From positions 7,874,001 to 7,938,000 of the forward strand of contig NZ_CP107928.1 of NCBI RefSeq assembly GCF_036030735.1: a DNA stretch of 64,000 nucleotides, read 5' to 3'. The notes beneath the pieces were generated by a model, which was not told the origin of the DNA, did no database searches, and was given only the letters and a program-made list of their open reading frames with translations. The position numbers and the translations under genes were made by a program. This stretch comes from Streptomyces sp. NBC_00425. GTDB taxonomy: Bacteria > Actinomycetota > Actinomycetes > Streptomycetales > Streptomycetaceae. Positions 17,256 to 25,613 of the stretch are shown here, piece by piece (position 1 is the first letter of the stretch; the number at the start of each line of letters is the position of its first letter).

Positions 17256-17450
17256 TCAGAACTTGATGCCGCCGAGGAGGCTGGCCAGACTCTCGCCGCC
17301 GGCCATGATGCTCGGGGCGATGGCCGTGCTGGCCATGTAGAAGCCGAAGAGGGCCGAGACCACGGCGTGCGACGCCTTGAGTCCGTCCTTTCGGAAGAAG
17401 AGGAAGACGATGATGCCGAGCAGGACCACGCCTGACATGGACAGGATCAT
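17256..17450 (-). CDS. smeA: SmeA, small sporulation membrane protein
   Basis: 64 residues with two hydrophobic segments (MSGVVLLGIIVFLFF, about residues 5-19, and SALFGFYMASTAIA) and the short basic loop RKDGLKASH between them. It begins MILSMSG after an SD of AGGAG. Position immediately upstream of sffA, size and topology all match SmeA of S. coelicolor, which localises to sporulation septa and recruits SffA. The longer open frame upstream of the ATG is not protein-like and lacks an SD. The pair is expected to be induced late, during aerial hyphal septation. Confidence 0.9.
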   Translation of the reverse strand: MILSMSGVVLLGIIVFLFFRKDGLKASHAVVSALFGFYMASTAIAPSIMAGGESLASLLGGIKF

Positions 17451-17713
17451 TTGGGTTCTCCTGGTTCGCGGGGGACAGTCACCATGAGTACTTCCAGGCT
17501 CACAGGATGTATCCATACGACAAAAGGTGCAACTGAGTGAAAAGCGGTCCTTTTCCCTCGGTTGGCGGAAGGTACGCAGGGCTGCCTGAGCAGGAGAATC
17601 GCGTCGAACGGGGCTGTTCGTGAGCTTCGCAGCCCACGCGTCCGGCCATGTTTGCGACGAGCCAGTACGCTGACGATTCACCTGAACGGTTGTAGCGAGA
17701 GGCGGACCGGCCG

Positions 17714-18106
17714 ATGACTGAAGCCCCCGACCCCGAGGTCGTGGAGCTGGCGACCAAGATCTTCGATCTGGCCCGCCAGGGTCAGACCGAGGAGCTCGTG
17801 GCGTACGTCGACGCGGGTGTTCCGGCCAACCTCACCAACGACCGGGGCGACTCCCTCGTGATGCTCGCCGCGTACCACGGGCACGCCGACGCGGTCCGGG
17901 CCCTGCTGGCCCGCGGCGCCGAGGCCGACCGGATCAACGACCGTGGCCAGACCCCGCTCGCGGGGGCTGCCTTCAAGGGTGAGACGCATGTGATCAAGGC
18001 ATTGTTGGAGGCCGGCGCCGACCCTAACCAGGGCACGCCGTCGGCCGTCGACACGGCCCGCATGTTCGGCAGAACGGAGCTGCTGGACCTGTTCGGCGCG
18101 CAGTGA
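17714..18106 (+). CDS. Ankyrin repeat protein
   Basis: 130 residues of ankyrin repeats. The consensus segments are NLTNDRGDSLVMLAAYHGHADAVRALLARGAE (about residues 37-68) and NDRGQTPLAGAAFKGETHVIKALLEAGAD (about residues 71-99), with partial repeats on either side. No signal or membrane segment is visible, so it is probably a cytoplasmic protein-protein interaction module. It is transcribed divergently from smeA across a 263-bp gap. The partner is unknown. Confidence 0.92.
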   Translation: MTEAPDPEVVELATKIFDLARQGQTEELVAYVDAGVPANLTNDRGDSLVMLAAYHGHADAVRALLARGAEADRINDRGQTPLAGAAFKGETHVIKALLEAGADPNQGTPSAVDTARMFGRTELLDLFGAQ

Positions 18107-18429
18107 GCCGACAGTCCCGAGCAGGTCGAGGGAATTTCCCGACCAGGTAAATCGACGACCACGGGGGAGGCGGTACAAGGCCGCCGGAAATTTCGGTCGC
18201 GGCAGGTAGAAGAGCCGGGTCATCATGACGTCGTGATTCACGGACGCGATGGCCGGGCAGGTGTTGCCGCACCGCGCGGGCCGTGACGCGGTCCGTATGG
18301 GCCACCGACGAGAGGCAGAGAGAAATGGTCTACAGCAAGCAGGAAACGGCGGGCGCCCCGACGTGTTGTCACGCGGCCAGGTAATGCACGTCCCCGGTTG
18401 CGTCGACGCTTGATGTGAGGCTGTTTCCC
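18107..18429. other. 323-bp gap between the ankyrin and HEAT-type genes
   Basis: Contains a candidate 19-codon leader peptide (18325-18384, separate entry). I see nothing else in it that I can name. Confidence 0.5.
18325..18384 (+). CDS. Candidate 19-residue leader peptide
   Basis: The frame reads MVYSKQETAGAPTCCHAAR and ends at TAA. A purine-rich SD-like stretch (GAGAGGCAGAGAGAA) lies directly upstream of ATG 18325. It contains two adjacent TGT cysteine codons, which are rare in such a G+C-rich genome. The HEAT-type gene begins 45 bp after the stop. Short cysteine-bearing leader peptides are known upstream of several Streptomyces genes, so translation-linked control of the downstream gene is possible. 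It may also be a chance frame. Confidence 0.4.
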   Translation: MVYSKQETAGAPTCCHAAR

Positions 18430-19851
18430 ATGTTCGATCCGGTCATAGCGCCCAGCGGTACGCTGCTCGGCCTGCTCCAGAGAGGCCGCGGCGACGGCAC
18501 GCTGCACGCGCTCACCGCTCCGCGAGCCGAGGCGCTCGCGGCGCTGAACCACTGTGTCCTGCGGGATCCCCGTCACGACTGGCAGGTGGAGAACCGCTCC
18601 CTCTACTACGCCCGTCTCTACCTCGACCTGCACGGCGAGCTGGACGAGATCGAGGCCCACCTCTTCGACGTCGAGGACGTCTTCGACGACGAGGAGTCAC
18701 GCACGGGCCTCGCCCTGGCCGTCCTCGGCCACCTCGCCTCCTACGGCCGACGGGACGCCCTCGACCTGCTGCGCAGGTACGCCGCCTCGGGCGCCAACTG
18801 GGCCTGGGCCCTCGACGAACTCGCCCTGCGGGACGACGACGCCGGCCTGCGCGCCCTGGCGGTGCCCGTGCTGGCACGGTTCGCCACCGACGCCGAGGGC
18901 GAGGCCGAACTCGCCGCGGCCGTACGGGACGCCTTCGAGCCACGGCCCTGGCGGTTGTGGGCCGAGGATCCCCGGGAGTACGTCTCCACGCGGGTGCGTG
19001 CCGCCCACGAGGCCGGCTGTTTCGACCGCTGGCAACGGCAGATGAGTCCCAGCGGGCCCCGGCCCGGCTGGAGTGTCCAGGCCGTGTTCGAGTGGGCCCA
19101 GCAGGGCGTCGAACGCGGAGCCGCGCTCCATGTCCCCGCCGCCCGCTGCCTCTCCGCCGTGGCCGGCCCCGAGGACCGGCCCGAGATCGTCCAGGCGGCC
19201 AAGGACGGCGACGAGGGGGCGCGATGTACAGCTCTGCGCTACCTCGCCGACTGCAATGATCCCGACGCCCTGGTCCTCGTCGAACAGGCCGTCGCGACCG
19301 GCCCGGTCGCCGTGGTGGAGGCCGCCGTCGACGCCTTCGAACGGATGCGCAGCGTCGCCGCCGTCGACCGGGCCCGCGGCTGGGTCCACCGGCCCGACGC
19401 CCTCGGCGCCGCCGCCGGCCGCATGCTGGCCTGCCGGGGCGGCGTCCAGGACCGTGACCTGGTCCTGGGCGCCCTGCGCGAGGCCGTTCGCGGCGAGGGC
19501 TGCGACGCGCCGAGCCTGTGGACCCTCGTCGACGGCGCCGGACGTCTCGGCATCGCCTGCGCGGCGCCCGTGCTGCGCCACATCTACCGCGAGACGGCCT
19601 CGTCCCATCTGCGCGGACGCTGCGCCCGCGCACTCGCCGCCACCGACCCCTCCTACGCCACCGGGTTCGCCGTCGAATGCCTGTGGGACTGCGAGGAGGG
19701 CACCCGCGAGATCGCCGCCCGGCACGCCGAGACCGGTGACACCCGGGTCGTGGAGCGCCTGCGCCGGCTCGCCGCCGACCCGGCCGAGGAGGCCGAGGTC
19801 CAGACGGCCGTGCGCAGCCGGATCGGCCCGGACGCGACGTCCGCCATGTGA
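18430..19851 (+). CDS. HEAT-repeat-like protein, function unknown
   Basis: 473 residues, soluble and strongly helical. The repeated pattern of Ala/Leu-rich paired helices (for example DPDALVLVEQAVATGPVAVV and then EAAVDAFERMRSV, or AVPVLARFATDAEGEAELAA) fits HEAT/PBS-lyase-type repeats. No catalytic motif is visible. I chose ATG 18430 (MFDPVIAPSG) with GAGG upstream; a GTG five codons earlier is possible. Neighbourhood (ankyrin, smeA-sffA) suggests a developmental role, which is inference only. Confidence 0.85.
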   Translation: MFDPVIAPSGTLLGLLQRGRGDGTLHALTAPRAEALAALNHCVLRDPRHDWQVENRSLYYARLYLDLHGELDEIEAHLFDVEDVFDDEESRTGLALAVLGHLASYGRRDALDLLRRYAASGANWAWALDELALRDDDAGLRALAVPVLARFATDAEGEAELAAAVRDAFEPRPWRLWAEDPREYVSTRVRAAHEAGCFDRWQRQMSPSGPRPGWSVQAVFEWAQQGVERGAALHVPAARCLSAVAGPEDRPEIVQAAKDGDEGARCTALRYLADCNDPDALVLVEQAVATGPVAVVEAAVDAFERMRSVAAVDRARGWVHRPDALGAAAGRMLACRGGVQDRDLVLGALREAVRGEGCDAPSLWTLVDGAGRLGIACAAPVLRHIYRETASSHLRGRCARALAATDPSYATGFAVECLWDCEEGTREIAARHAETGDTRVVERLRRLAADPAEEAEVQTAVRSRIGPDATSAM

Positions 19852-19861
19852 ACGCCGGGAA

Positions 19862-19893
19862 GGCCGCCGCCCGATGCGCGTCCGGCGGCGGCC
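19862..19893 (+). terminator. Terminator of the HEAT-type gene
   Basis: Perfect 10-bp arms (GGCCGCCGCC at 19862-19871 and its complement at 19884-19893) with a 12-nt loop, starting 10 bp after the stop codon. No T-tract. Confidence 0.7.
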
Positions 19894-20120
19894 ACCGGGC
19901 AAGGGACGCGAGCGAGTCTGCCGGGCCCCGACTCCTCCGGGGCGGGCGCGAGATCCGCGCGCAGCATCACCGAAGGACGTGCTCGCGCAGGCACCCACAG
20001 GCACGCAAGGACGTGGGCAGGCACGCCCGCCCAGCCGGCCGTGGTCGGGCCGTGAGCGGCTGAGCGCGATGGACGACCGTCGACGCTGTCACCCCGCCGC
20101 ATCCGCCCTGTCGCCGAGGC

Positions 20121-20140
20121 CGACCGCGCCGTAGCGGTCG
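20121..20140. terminator. Hairpin downstream of pxpC
   Basis: 7-bp arms CGACCGC and GCGGTCG around GCCGTA, about 90 bp beyond the pxpC stop. A weaker terminator candidate for the leftward operon. Confidence 0.35.
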
Positions 20141-20229
20141 TCCCGGCGTCGTGGGGCCGCCCGAGCGGCAGGATCGACCCGAACGGACCTTCCTTCGTCG
20201 GCTCTCCGACGTCGCGGCGCCCTGCCGCG

Positions 20230-21099
20230 TCACCGTCGCCGTACGGCCACGAAGCGGACAGGGGTACCCGGCGCGGCCTGGGCGGCGGCCGCGAGGTCGG
20301 CCGTCCGGACGACCCCGATCACCGGGTAGCCGCCGGTCGTCGGATGGTCGGCCAGGAAGACCACCGGCCGGCCGGCGGGCGGTACCTGTACGGCGCCCAG
20401 GACCATGCCCTCGCTGGCCAGCTCCCCGTCCAGGGCCCGCTCCAGGACGGGCCCCTCGGTGCGCAGGCCGATGCGGTTGCTCGCCGAGGACACATGGAAG
20501 GTCCGGGCGGTGAAGGCGTGCAGCGCGTCCGGGGTGAACCAGTCGTCGCGGGGGCCGAGCGTCACCCGCAGGACGAGTTCGGCCGGGGGCGCCGGTTGCG
20601 GGGCGACGTCCACGCGCGCGTGCGGGGTGCGTTCGCGCCCCAAGGGCAGCACCGTGCCGTCCGTGAGCGGCGTGGGCCCGAGGCCCGAGAGCAGGTCCGT
20701 CGACCGGCTGCCGAGGACCGCCTCGACGACGATGCCGCCGGCCACCGCCACATAGCCGCGCACTCCGCGGATCGCCGGCCCGACGTCCAGCACCGCACCG
20801 GCGGGCACCCGCACGGGCGCGCCCCAGGCGGCCGGGCGGCCCCCCACGGTGACCCGGCACGGGGCCCCGCCGACCGCGACCGTCACGTCGGAACGCGGTG
20901 CGAGGGCGCAGCCGGTCAGCGTGGTCTCCAGGACGGCCGCGTCGGGCGGATTGCCCACCAGCCGGTTGACCAGGGCCGCCGCGGGCGCGTCGAGCGCACC
21001 GGAACGCGGCACGCCGAGATGCGCATGCCCGGGCCTGCCCCGGTCCTGAACGGTGGTCAGCGCCCCGGCGCGGACGACCGACAGCGCACGGTCGCTCAT
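20230..21099 (-). CDS. pxpC: 5-oxoprolinase subunit C (biotin-dependent carboxylase-like family)
   Basis: 289 residues. PxpC is one half of the PxpBC enzyme which, with PxpA, hydrolyses 5-oxoproline (pyroglutamate) to glutamate using ATP. Family motifs are clear: VVRAGALTTVQDRGRPGHAHLGVPRSGALD at the N-terminus (given in part), LGPRDDWFTPDALHAF, SSASNRIGLRTEGP, and the C-terminal FLADHPTTGGYPVIGVV. ATG 21099 overlaps the stop of pxpB (ATGA), so the two are translationally coupled. The length is normal for the family. Confidence 0.92.
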   Translation of the reverse strand: MSDRALSVVRAGALTTVQDRGRPGHAHLGVPRSGALDAPAAALVNRLVGNPPDAAVLETTLTGCALAPRSDVTVAVGGAPCRVTVGGRPAAWGAPVRVPAGAVLDVGPAIRGVRGYVAVAGGIVVEAVLGSRSTDLLSGLGPTPLTDGTVLPLGRERTPHARVDVAPQPAPPAELVLRVTLGPRDDWFTPDALHAFTARTFHVSSASNRIGLRTEGPVLERALDGELASEGMVLGAVQVPPAGRPVVFLADHPTTGGYPVIGVVRTADLAAAAQAAPGTPVRFVAVRRR

Positions 21100-21719
21100 G
21101 ACCCGTCCTCCGGCACGAAACGCACCCGCGTGCCCGGCGACAGCAGTGCGGCCGGCACGCGCGCGTGGTCCCACAGCACCACCTCGGTGGTGCCGATGAG
21201 CTGCCAGCCGCCCGGCGACGCCCGGGGGTACACGCCCGTGTACGGCCCCGCCAGCGCCACGGACCCGGCCGGCACCGCGGTCCGCGGGGTGGCCCTGCGG
21301 GGGACGTCGTAGCGCGCGGGCAGGCCCGTCAGATACCCGAAGCCGGGCGCGAAGCCGCAGAACGCCACCCGGAACTCGGCGGCCGCGTGGATACGGGCGA
21401 CCTCCCGCTCCGGAACGCCCCACCGGGCGGCGACCTCGGCCAGGTCCGGGCCGTCGTAACGGGTCGGGATCTCCACGACCGCCTGTTCGCGCGGGGGAAC
21501 GGCAGGCACGTCCGCCGCGGCGAGCTCGGTCGCCGTCCGGCCGGGGTCGGCCAGGCCGTCGAGGAGGACGGTACGGGCCGCAGGGACGATCTCGCGGGCG
21601 CGGATCAGGCCCGCCGCGCGCCGACGCACCAGCTCGGCGTGCAGGGCCTCGGCCTCCGCCCCCGACGCCACCTCGACCAGCAGTGCGTCGTCGCCGACGG
21701 GCAGGATGCGCATGCTCAT
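21096..21719 (-). CDS. pxpB: 5-oxoprolinase subunit B (allophanate hydrolase subunit 1 family)
   Basis: 207 residues. It begins MSMRILPVGDDALLVEV, the usual N-terminus of this family. The core motifs are IPTRYDGPDLAEVAARWG, FRVAFCGFAPGFGYLTGL and the C-terminal RASPGGWQLIGTTEVVLWD. With PxpC it forms the ATP-dependent kinase/hydrolase part of 5-oxoprolinase in the cytoplasm. It overlaps the stop of pxpA upstream and the start of pxpC downstream by four bases each (ATGA), indicating tight stoichiometric expression. Confidence 0.92.
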   Translation of the reverse strand: MSMRILPVGDDALLVEVASGAEAEALHAELVRRRAAGLIRAREIVPAARTVLLDGLADPGRTATELAAADVPAVPPREQAVVEIPTRYDGPDLAEVAARWGVPEREVARIHAAAEFRVAFCGFAPGFGYLTGLPARYDVPRRATPRTAVPAGSVALAGPYTGVYPRASPGGWQLIGTTEVVLWDHARVPAALLSPGTRVRFVPEDGS

Positions 21720-22483
21720 GCGAAGGCCTCCACCCGCACGCCCGACTCCTCGAGCCCGCGCCGCACCCGCCGGGCCAGGTCCACCGCACCCGGCGTGTCC
21801 CCGTGCAGGCACAGGGAACGCGCGCGGACGTCGATCTCGGTCCCCGCCTCGGAGGCGACCCGGCCGGCGCGGGCCAGGCTCACCGACCGCGCGACGACGG
21901 CGTCCGGGTCGGTGACCACGGCCCCGGCCCGCCCGCGCGGCACGAGTGTGCCCCGCTCGGTGTACGCGCGGTCGGCGAAGGCCTCCGGGACGGCCGGCAG
22001 CCCCGCCGTGCGGGCCAGCTCCAGCAGCCGGGAGCCGGGCAGCCCGAGGACGGGCAGCGCGGCGTCGGCGAGGAGCACTCCCTCGACCACCGCGCCGGCC
22101 TGTTCCTCGTCGTGCACGACCCGGTTGTAGAGCGCGCCGTGCGGTTTCACGTACGCCACGCGCGCGCCCGCCGCCCGGGCGAACACCTCGAGGGCGCCGA
22201 TCTGGTACGCCACCTCGGCGGCCAGTTCGGCGGCCGGCACGTCCATCGCGCGCCGCCCGAACCCGGCCAGGTCCCGGTAGGACACCTGGGCGCCGATCGT
22301 GACTCCCCGCTCGACGGCCAGTGCACACACCCGCCGCATGGTGACCGCGTCCCCGGCGTGGAAGCCGCAGGCCACGTTGGCGCTGGTGACGACGGACAGG
22401 AGCTGCTCGTCGTCGGTCAGCTGCCAGCGGCCGAAGCCCTCGCCGAGGTCGGCGTTCAAGTCGATCGCGGTCATCGCGGTCAT
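21716..22483 (-). CDS. pxpA: 5-oxoprolinase subunit A (LamB/YcsF family)
   Basis: 255 residues. Family signatures are IDLNADLGEGFGRW, VTSANVACGFHAGDA, VKPHGALYN, AFADRAYTERGTLVPR and SLCLHGDTPGAV. PxpA works with PxpBC in ATP-dependent opening of 5-oxoproline. I chose ATG 22483, with AAGGA just upstream; an in-frame ATG three codons later (22474) is possible. The D-glutamate-cyclase-like gene ends 20 bp upstream on the same strand, so all five genes from the transporter to pxpC probably form one transcript. Confidence 0.93.
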   Translation of the reverse strand: MTAMTAIDLNADLGEGFGRWQLTDDEQLLSVVTSANVACGFHAGDAVTMRRVCALAVERGVTIGAQVSYRDLAGFGRRAMDVPAAELAAEVAYQIGALEVFARAAGARVAYVKPHGALYNRVVHDEEQAGAVVEGVLLADAALPVLGLPGSRLLELARTAGLPAVPEAFADRAYTERGTLVPRGRAGAVVTDPDAVVARSVSLARAGRVASEAGTEIDVRARSLCLHGDTPGAVDLARRVRRGLEESGVRVEAFA

Positions 22484-22503
22484 GATTCCTTCGTACCTCC
22501 TTC

Positions 22504-23358
22504 TCAGGCCACGCGGTACTGCTCGTCGCGGGCGTCGGTGAGGAACATCTGTCCCGGGGCGTGGGTGAGGGCGAACGGCGGGCGCGACGCCGTCACCGCG
22601 GCCTGCGGGGTGACGCCGCAGGCCCAGAACACCGGGATGTCGTCCGGCTCGGAGTCCACCGGGTCGCCGAAGTCGGGGCGGCCGAGGTCGACGATGCCCA
22701 GTCCCGAAGGATCGCCGCAGTGCACGGGCCCGCCGTGCACCGCCGGGAGCAGACTGCTCTCCCGGATCGCCGTCGCCAGGTGTCGCGGCGGCACCGGCCG
22801 CATGGACACCACCAGGGGCCCGTGCAGCCGTCCCGCCGGGCGGCACTCACGACTCGTCACGTACATCGGAACGTTCCGCCCCTGCTCGACGTGCCGGATC
22901 GGGACGCCCGCCCCGGACAGGGCCCACTCGAAGGTGAAGCTGCAGCCGATCACGAACGACACCAGGTCGTCGCGCCAGTACGCGCGCACGTCCGTCGGCT
23001 CGTCGACGAGCTCCCCGTCCTCCCACACCCGGTAGCGGGGCAGGTCGGTGCGCAGGTCCGCGCCCTCGGCGAGGACGGTCGTCCAGGAGCCGGCGTCCGT
23101 GACGTCGAGGACGGGACAGGGCTTCGGGTTGCGCTGGCAGAACAGGAGCATGTCGTACGCCCAGTCCGCCGGGACCGAGATCAGGTTGGCCTGGGTGTGC
23201 CCGGCCGCGACCCCGGCCGTGGGACCCGCCAGGCCCGCCCGGAAGCGGGACCTGGCCGCGGCGGGGCTCCACGCGTGCGCGTGCTCCTCGGTGAGGGCGA
23301 CGGGACGGTCCGCGCTGCTCGGCGGACGGTGCTCCCGCGTGAGGGTCGGTCGGATCAT
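22504..23358 (-). CDS. D-glutamate cyclase-like protein (DUF1445 / putative hydro-lyase family)
   Basis: 284 residues. Motifs of the family include [60 protein letters not shown] and the C-terminal [12 protein letters not shown]. The family was annotated as a putative hydro-lyase. In the mammalian enzyme DGLUCY this domain occurs in a D-glutamate cyclase that forms 5-oxo-D-proline (established knowledge). Its place directly upstream of pxpABC therefore makes biochemical sense: it could feed or interconvert with 5-oxoproline. ATG 23358 overlaps the stop of the transporter gene (ATGA). Confidence 0.85.
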   Translation of the reverse strand: MIRPTLTREHRPPSSADRPVALTEEHAHAWSPAAARSRFRAGLAGPTAGVAAGHTQANLISVPADWAYDMLLFCQRNPKPCPVLDVTDAGSWTTVLAEGADLRTDLPRYRVWEDGELVDEPTDVRAYWRDDLVSFVIGCSFTFEWALSGAGVPIRHVEQGRNVPMYVTSRECRPAGRLHGPLVVSMRPVPPRHLATAIRESSLLPAVHGGPVHCGDPSGLGIVDLGRPDFGDPVDSEPDDIPVFWACGVTPQAAVTASRPPFALTHAPGQMFLTDARDEQYRVA

Positions 23359-24656
23359 TCCAGTTCCTTTCCGCGCGTCTCCGGCAGCCCCAGCAGTGCC
23401 AGGGCGGCGATGGCGTATCCGATCGCGCCGAAGACCAGCGCGCCGCCCACGCCCCAGCTGTCGGCCAGGAACCCGACCGTCGTGGGGAAGACGGCGCCCA
23501 CGGCGCGGCCGGTGTTGTAGGTGAAACCCTGACCCGTGCCGCGCAGGGCGGTCGGATACAGCTCGCTCAGATACGACCCGAAGCCGCTGAAGATCGCCGA
23601 CATGCAGAACCCGAGCGGGAAGCCGAGCACGAGCAGCAGGGTGTCCGCGCCGCTCGGGATGTTCGCGTACGCCAGGATGCACACCGCCGACAGCAGGGCG
23701 AACAGCCAGATGTTGCGGCGCCGGCCCAGCCGGTCCGTGAGGTATCCGCCGGTCAGGTAGCCGAGGAAGGCGCCGGAGATCAGGAAGGTCAGATAGCCGC
23801 CGGTGCCGACCACCGACAGGCCGCGCTCCGACTTCAGATAGGTCGGCACCCAGGTCGCCAGGGTGTAGTAGCCGCCCTGCACGCCGGTCGAGAGCAGTCC
23901 CGCGAACAGCGTCGTCCGCAGCAGCGGCCCCCGGAAGATCGCCGGGAACGAGCCCCTGTCGGCGCTCCGCGCGCGGGCGGCCTCGGCCTGCGGCGCGTCC
24001 TTCACCCGGCGCCGCATCCACACCACGAGCAGAGCGGGCAGCGCGCCCGTCCAGAACATGATCCGCCAGGCCATGTCGTCGCCGAAGAACGAGAAGACGA
24101 GCGTGTACGCCAGCGCCGCGAGGCCCCAGCCGACGGCCCAGGAGCTCTGGATCGCGCCGAGGGTGCGGCCCCGGTGCTTCGCGCTCGCGTACTCGGCGAC
24201 CAGGATCGCGCCGACCGCCCACTCGCCGCCGAAGCCGAGCCCCTGCAGGGAGCGGAAGACCAGCAGCGTCTCGTAACTGGGCGCGAAGCCGCAGGCGACG
24301 GTGAAGACGGCGTAGGTGATCACCGTGATCATCAGTGCCCTGACCCGGCCGATCCGGTCGGCCAGGACGCCCGCCACGGCGCCGCCGACGGCGGAGGCGA
24401 CCAGCGTGACGGTGGTGAACAGGCCCGTCTGGGCGCTGTCCAGACCGAAGTACGCCGCCAGCGCCACCATGCTCAGCGGCAGCGTGAAGTAGTCGTAGGA
24501 GTCGAGGGCGTAGCCGCCGAACGCGCCGGCGAAGGCACGCCGGCCGCGCGGTCCGAGCGCCCGCAGCCAGGCGAACGCCCCGTTGTCCGGGGTGTGTTCG
24601 GCGGTGGCGTCGAGGGCGTCGGCGGCTGGGACCGGTGAGGGAGGAGTCGTGCTCAT
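23355..24656 (-). CDS. MFS transporter of the 5-oxoproline cluster
   Basis: 433 residues, about 12 membrane helices. It belongs to the sugar/organic-acid porter branch: the motif-A loop [14 protein letters not shown], then [23 protein letters not shown] and [15 protein letters not shown], and the C-terminal [10 protein letters not shown] are typical of aromatic-acid/metabolite:H+ symporters. Position at the head of the pxp operon suggests uptake of 5-oxoproline, glutamate derivatives or a related acid (inference). ATG 24656 has a GAGG SD. Transcription would start in the gap that carries the palindrome at 24760-24778. Confidence 0.88.
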   Translation of the reverse strand: MSTTPPSPVPAADALDATAEHTPDNGAFAWLRALGPRGRRAFAGAFGGYALDSYDYFTLPLSMVALAAYFGLDSAQTGLFTTVTLVASAVGGAVAGVLADRIGRVRALMITVITYAVFTVACGFAPSYETLLVFRSLQGLGFGGEWAVGAILVAEYASAKHRGRTLGAIQSSWAVGWGLAALAYTLVFSFFGDDMAWRIMFWTGALPALLVVWMRRRVKDAPQAEAARARSADRGSFPAIFRGPLLRTTLFAGLLSTGVQGGYYTLATWVPTYLKSERGLSVVGTGGYLTFLISGAFLGYLTGGYLTDRLGRRRNIWLFALLSAVCILAYANIPSGADTLLLVLGFPLGFCMSAIFSGFGSYLSELYPTALRGTGQGFTYNTGRAVGAVFPTTVGFLADSWGVGGALVFGAIGYAIAALALLGLPETRGKELE

Positions 24657-24759
24657 GGGCACCTCGCTGAGGGATGACGGACGGTGCTGAGAGGTGAGCC
24701 GTGCCGTGCGTGAGGCGGGCCGCCGCGGTGGGGACGGGCGGGCCATGAAAAGAAGGTAG

Positions 24760-24778
24760 AGGATCGTTGAACGATCCT
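24760..24778. promoter_or_regulatory. Palindromic operator between the MFS/pxp operon and the GntR gene
   Basis: A perfect 19-bp palindrome: AGGATCGTT, central G, then the complement. It overlaps a second symmetric pair TTGAA-N6-TTCAA (24767-24782). The location between divergent promoters and the size suit an FCD-type GntR dimer. Confidence 0.75.
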
Positions 24779-24826
24779 TCAATACCCCTGTTGTCTCGTT
24801 CTTCTGTCTGCGATTGAATTCCGGGC

Positions 24827-25555
24827 ATGGCAGAGCAGCTGGCCGGACTGGCCGACGACCGCGCCCTCCTGGGCCGCACGAGCACGGCCGAGCGGGTGTC
24901 GGACATCCTCAGGAGTCGCATCGCCGAGGGCTACTTCCCGCCGGGCACACGGCTCTCGGAGGACAGCATCGGCGGGGCGCTGGGGGTCTCCCGCAACACG
25001 CTGCGCGAGGCGTTCCGGCTGCTCACGCATGAGCGCCTGCTCGTCCACGAGCTGAACCGGGGGGTGTTCGTCCGGGTCCTGACCGTGCAGGACGTCGAGG
25101 ACATCTACCGCACCCGCGCCCTCGTCGAGTGCGCCGTCGTACGGGGGCTGGGCGAGCCCCCGTACGCGCTGGACGCCCTGCGGGCGGCGGTCGCCGAAGG
25201 GCAGACGGCGACCCTCGAGAACGACTGGAAGGGACTGGGCACCGCCAACTTCCACTTCCACAGGGAACTGGTGGCCCTGGCCCAGAGCGCGCGCACCGAC
25301 GAGCTGATGCGCAGCGTCTTCGCCGAGCTGCGCCTCGCCTTCCACCTCGTCGAGGACCCGCGCCGGCTGCACGAGCCCTACCTCCAGCGCAACCGCCAGA
25401 TCCTGCAGGCCCTCGAGGCCGGCGACAGGTCCGAGGCGGAGAGACTGCTCGAGGTGTACCTCGCCGACTCGCTCGAGCGGGTGGTCGAGGTCTACCGGCG
25501 GCGGGTGGGCGAGGACTCCCCGCACGACGGCCGAGGCCCTCTCGCGGCTCCGTGA
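24827..25555 (+). CDS. GntR-family (FCD/FadR subgroup) regulator, probably of the 5-oxoproline operon
   Basis: 242 residues. The N-terminal winged helix-turn-helix spans about residues 20-85 ([43 protein letters not shown]). The all-helical FCD ligand domain (about residues 90-225) shows the metal-ligand pattern [22 protein letters not shown] and [18 protein letters not shown]. Such regulators usually sense a small carboxylic acid. Divergence from the pxp/MFS operon and the palindrome between them make a local repressor responding to 5-oxoproline or glutamate plausible. The SD is weak. Confidence 0.9.
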   Translation: MAEQLAGLADDRALLGRTSTAERVSDILRSRIAEGYFPPGTRLSEDSIGGALGVSRNTLREAFRLLTHERLLVHELNRGVFVRVLTVQDVEDIYRTRALVECAVVRGLGEPPYALDALRAAVAEGQTATLENDWKGLGTANFHFHRELVALAQSARTDELMRSVFAELRLAFHLVEDPRRLHEPYLQRNRQILQALEAGDRSEAERLLEVYLADSLERVVEVYRRRVGEDSPHDGRGPLAAP

Positions 25556-25613
25556 CGACGGTCGCTCTGCGTCGTTTGGGTCGATGTCAGACCGAGGACC
25601 TAGTCTGTGCAGC

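Larger units (their letters stand above)
19852..20229. other. Convergent gap between the HEAT-type gene and pxpC
   Basis: 378 bp with no supported gene. It holds a terminator-like hairpin at 19862-19893 and a smaller one at 20121-20140. Confidence 0.6.

Noticed and set aside
23359..24921. Open frame continuing upstream of the DUF1445 start
   Set aside because: It runs in another frame through the MFS transporter gene. ATG 23358 with the ATGA overlap is the natural start.
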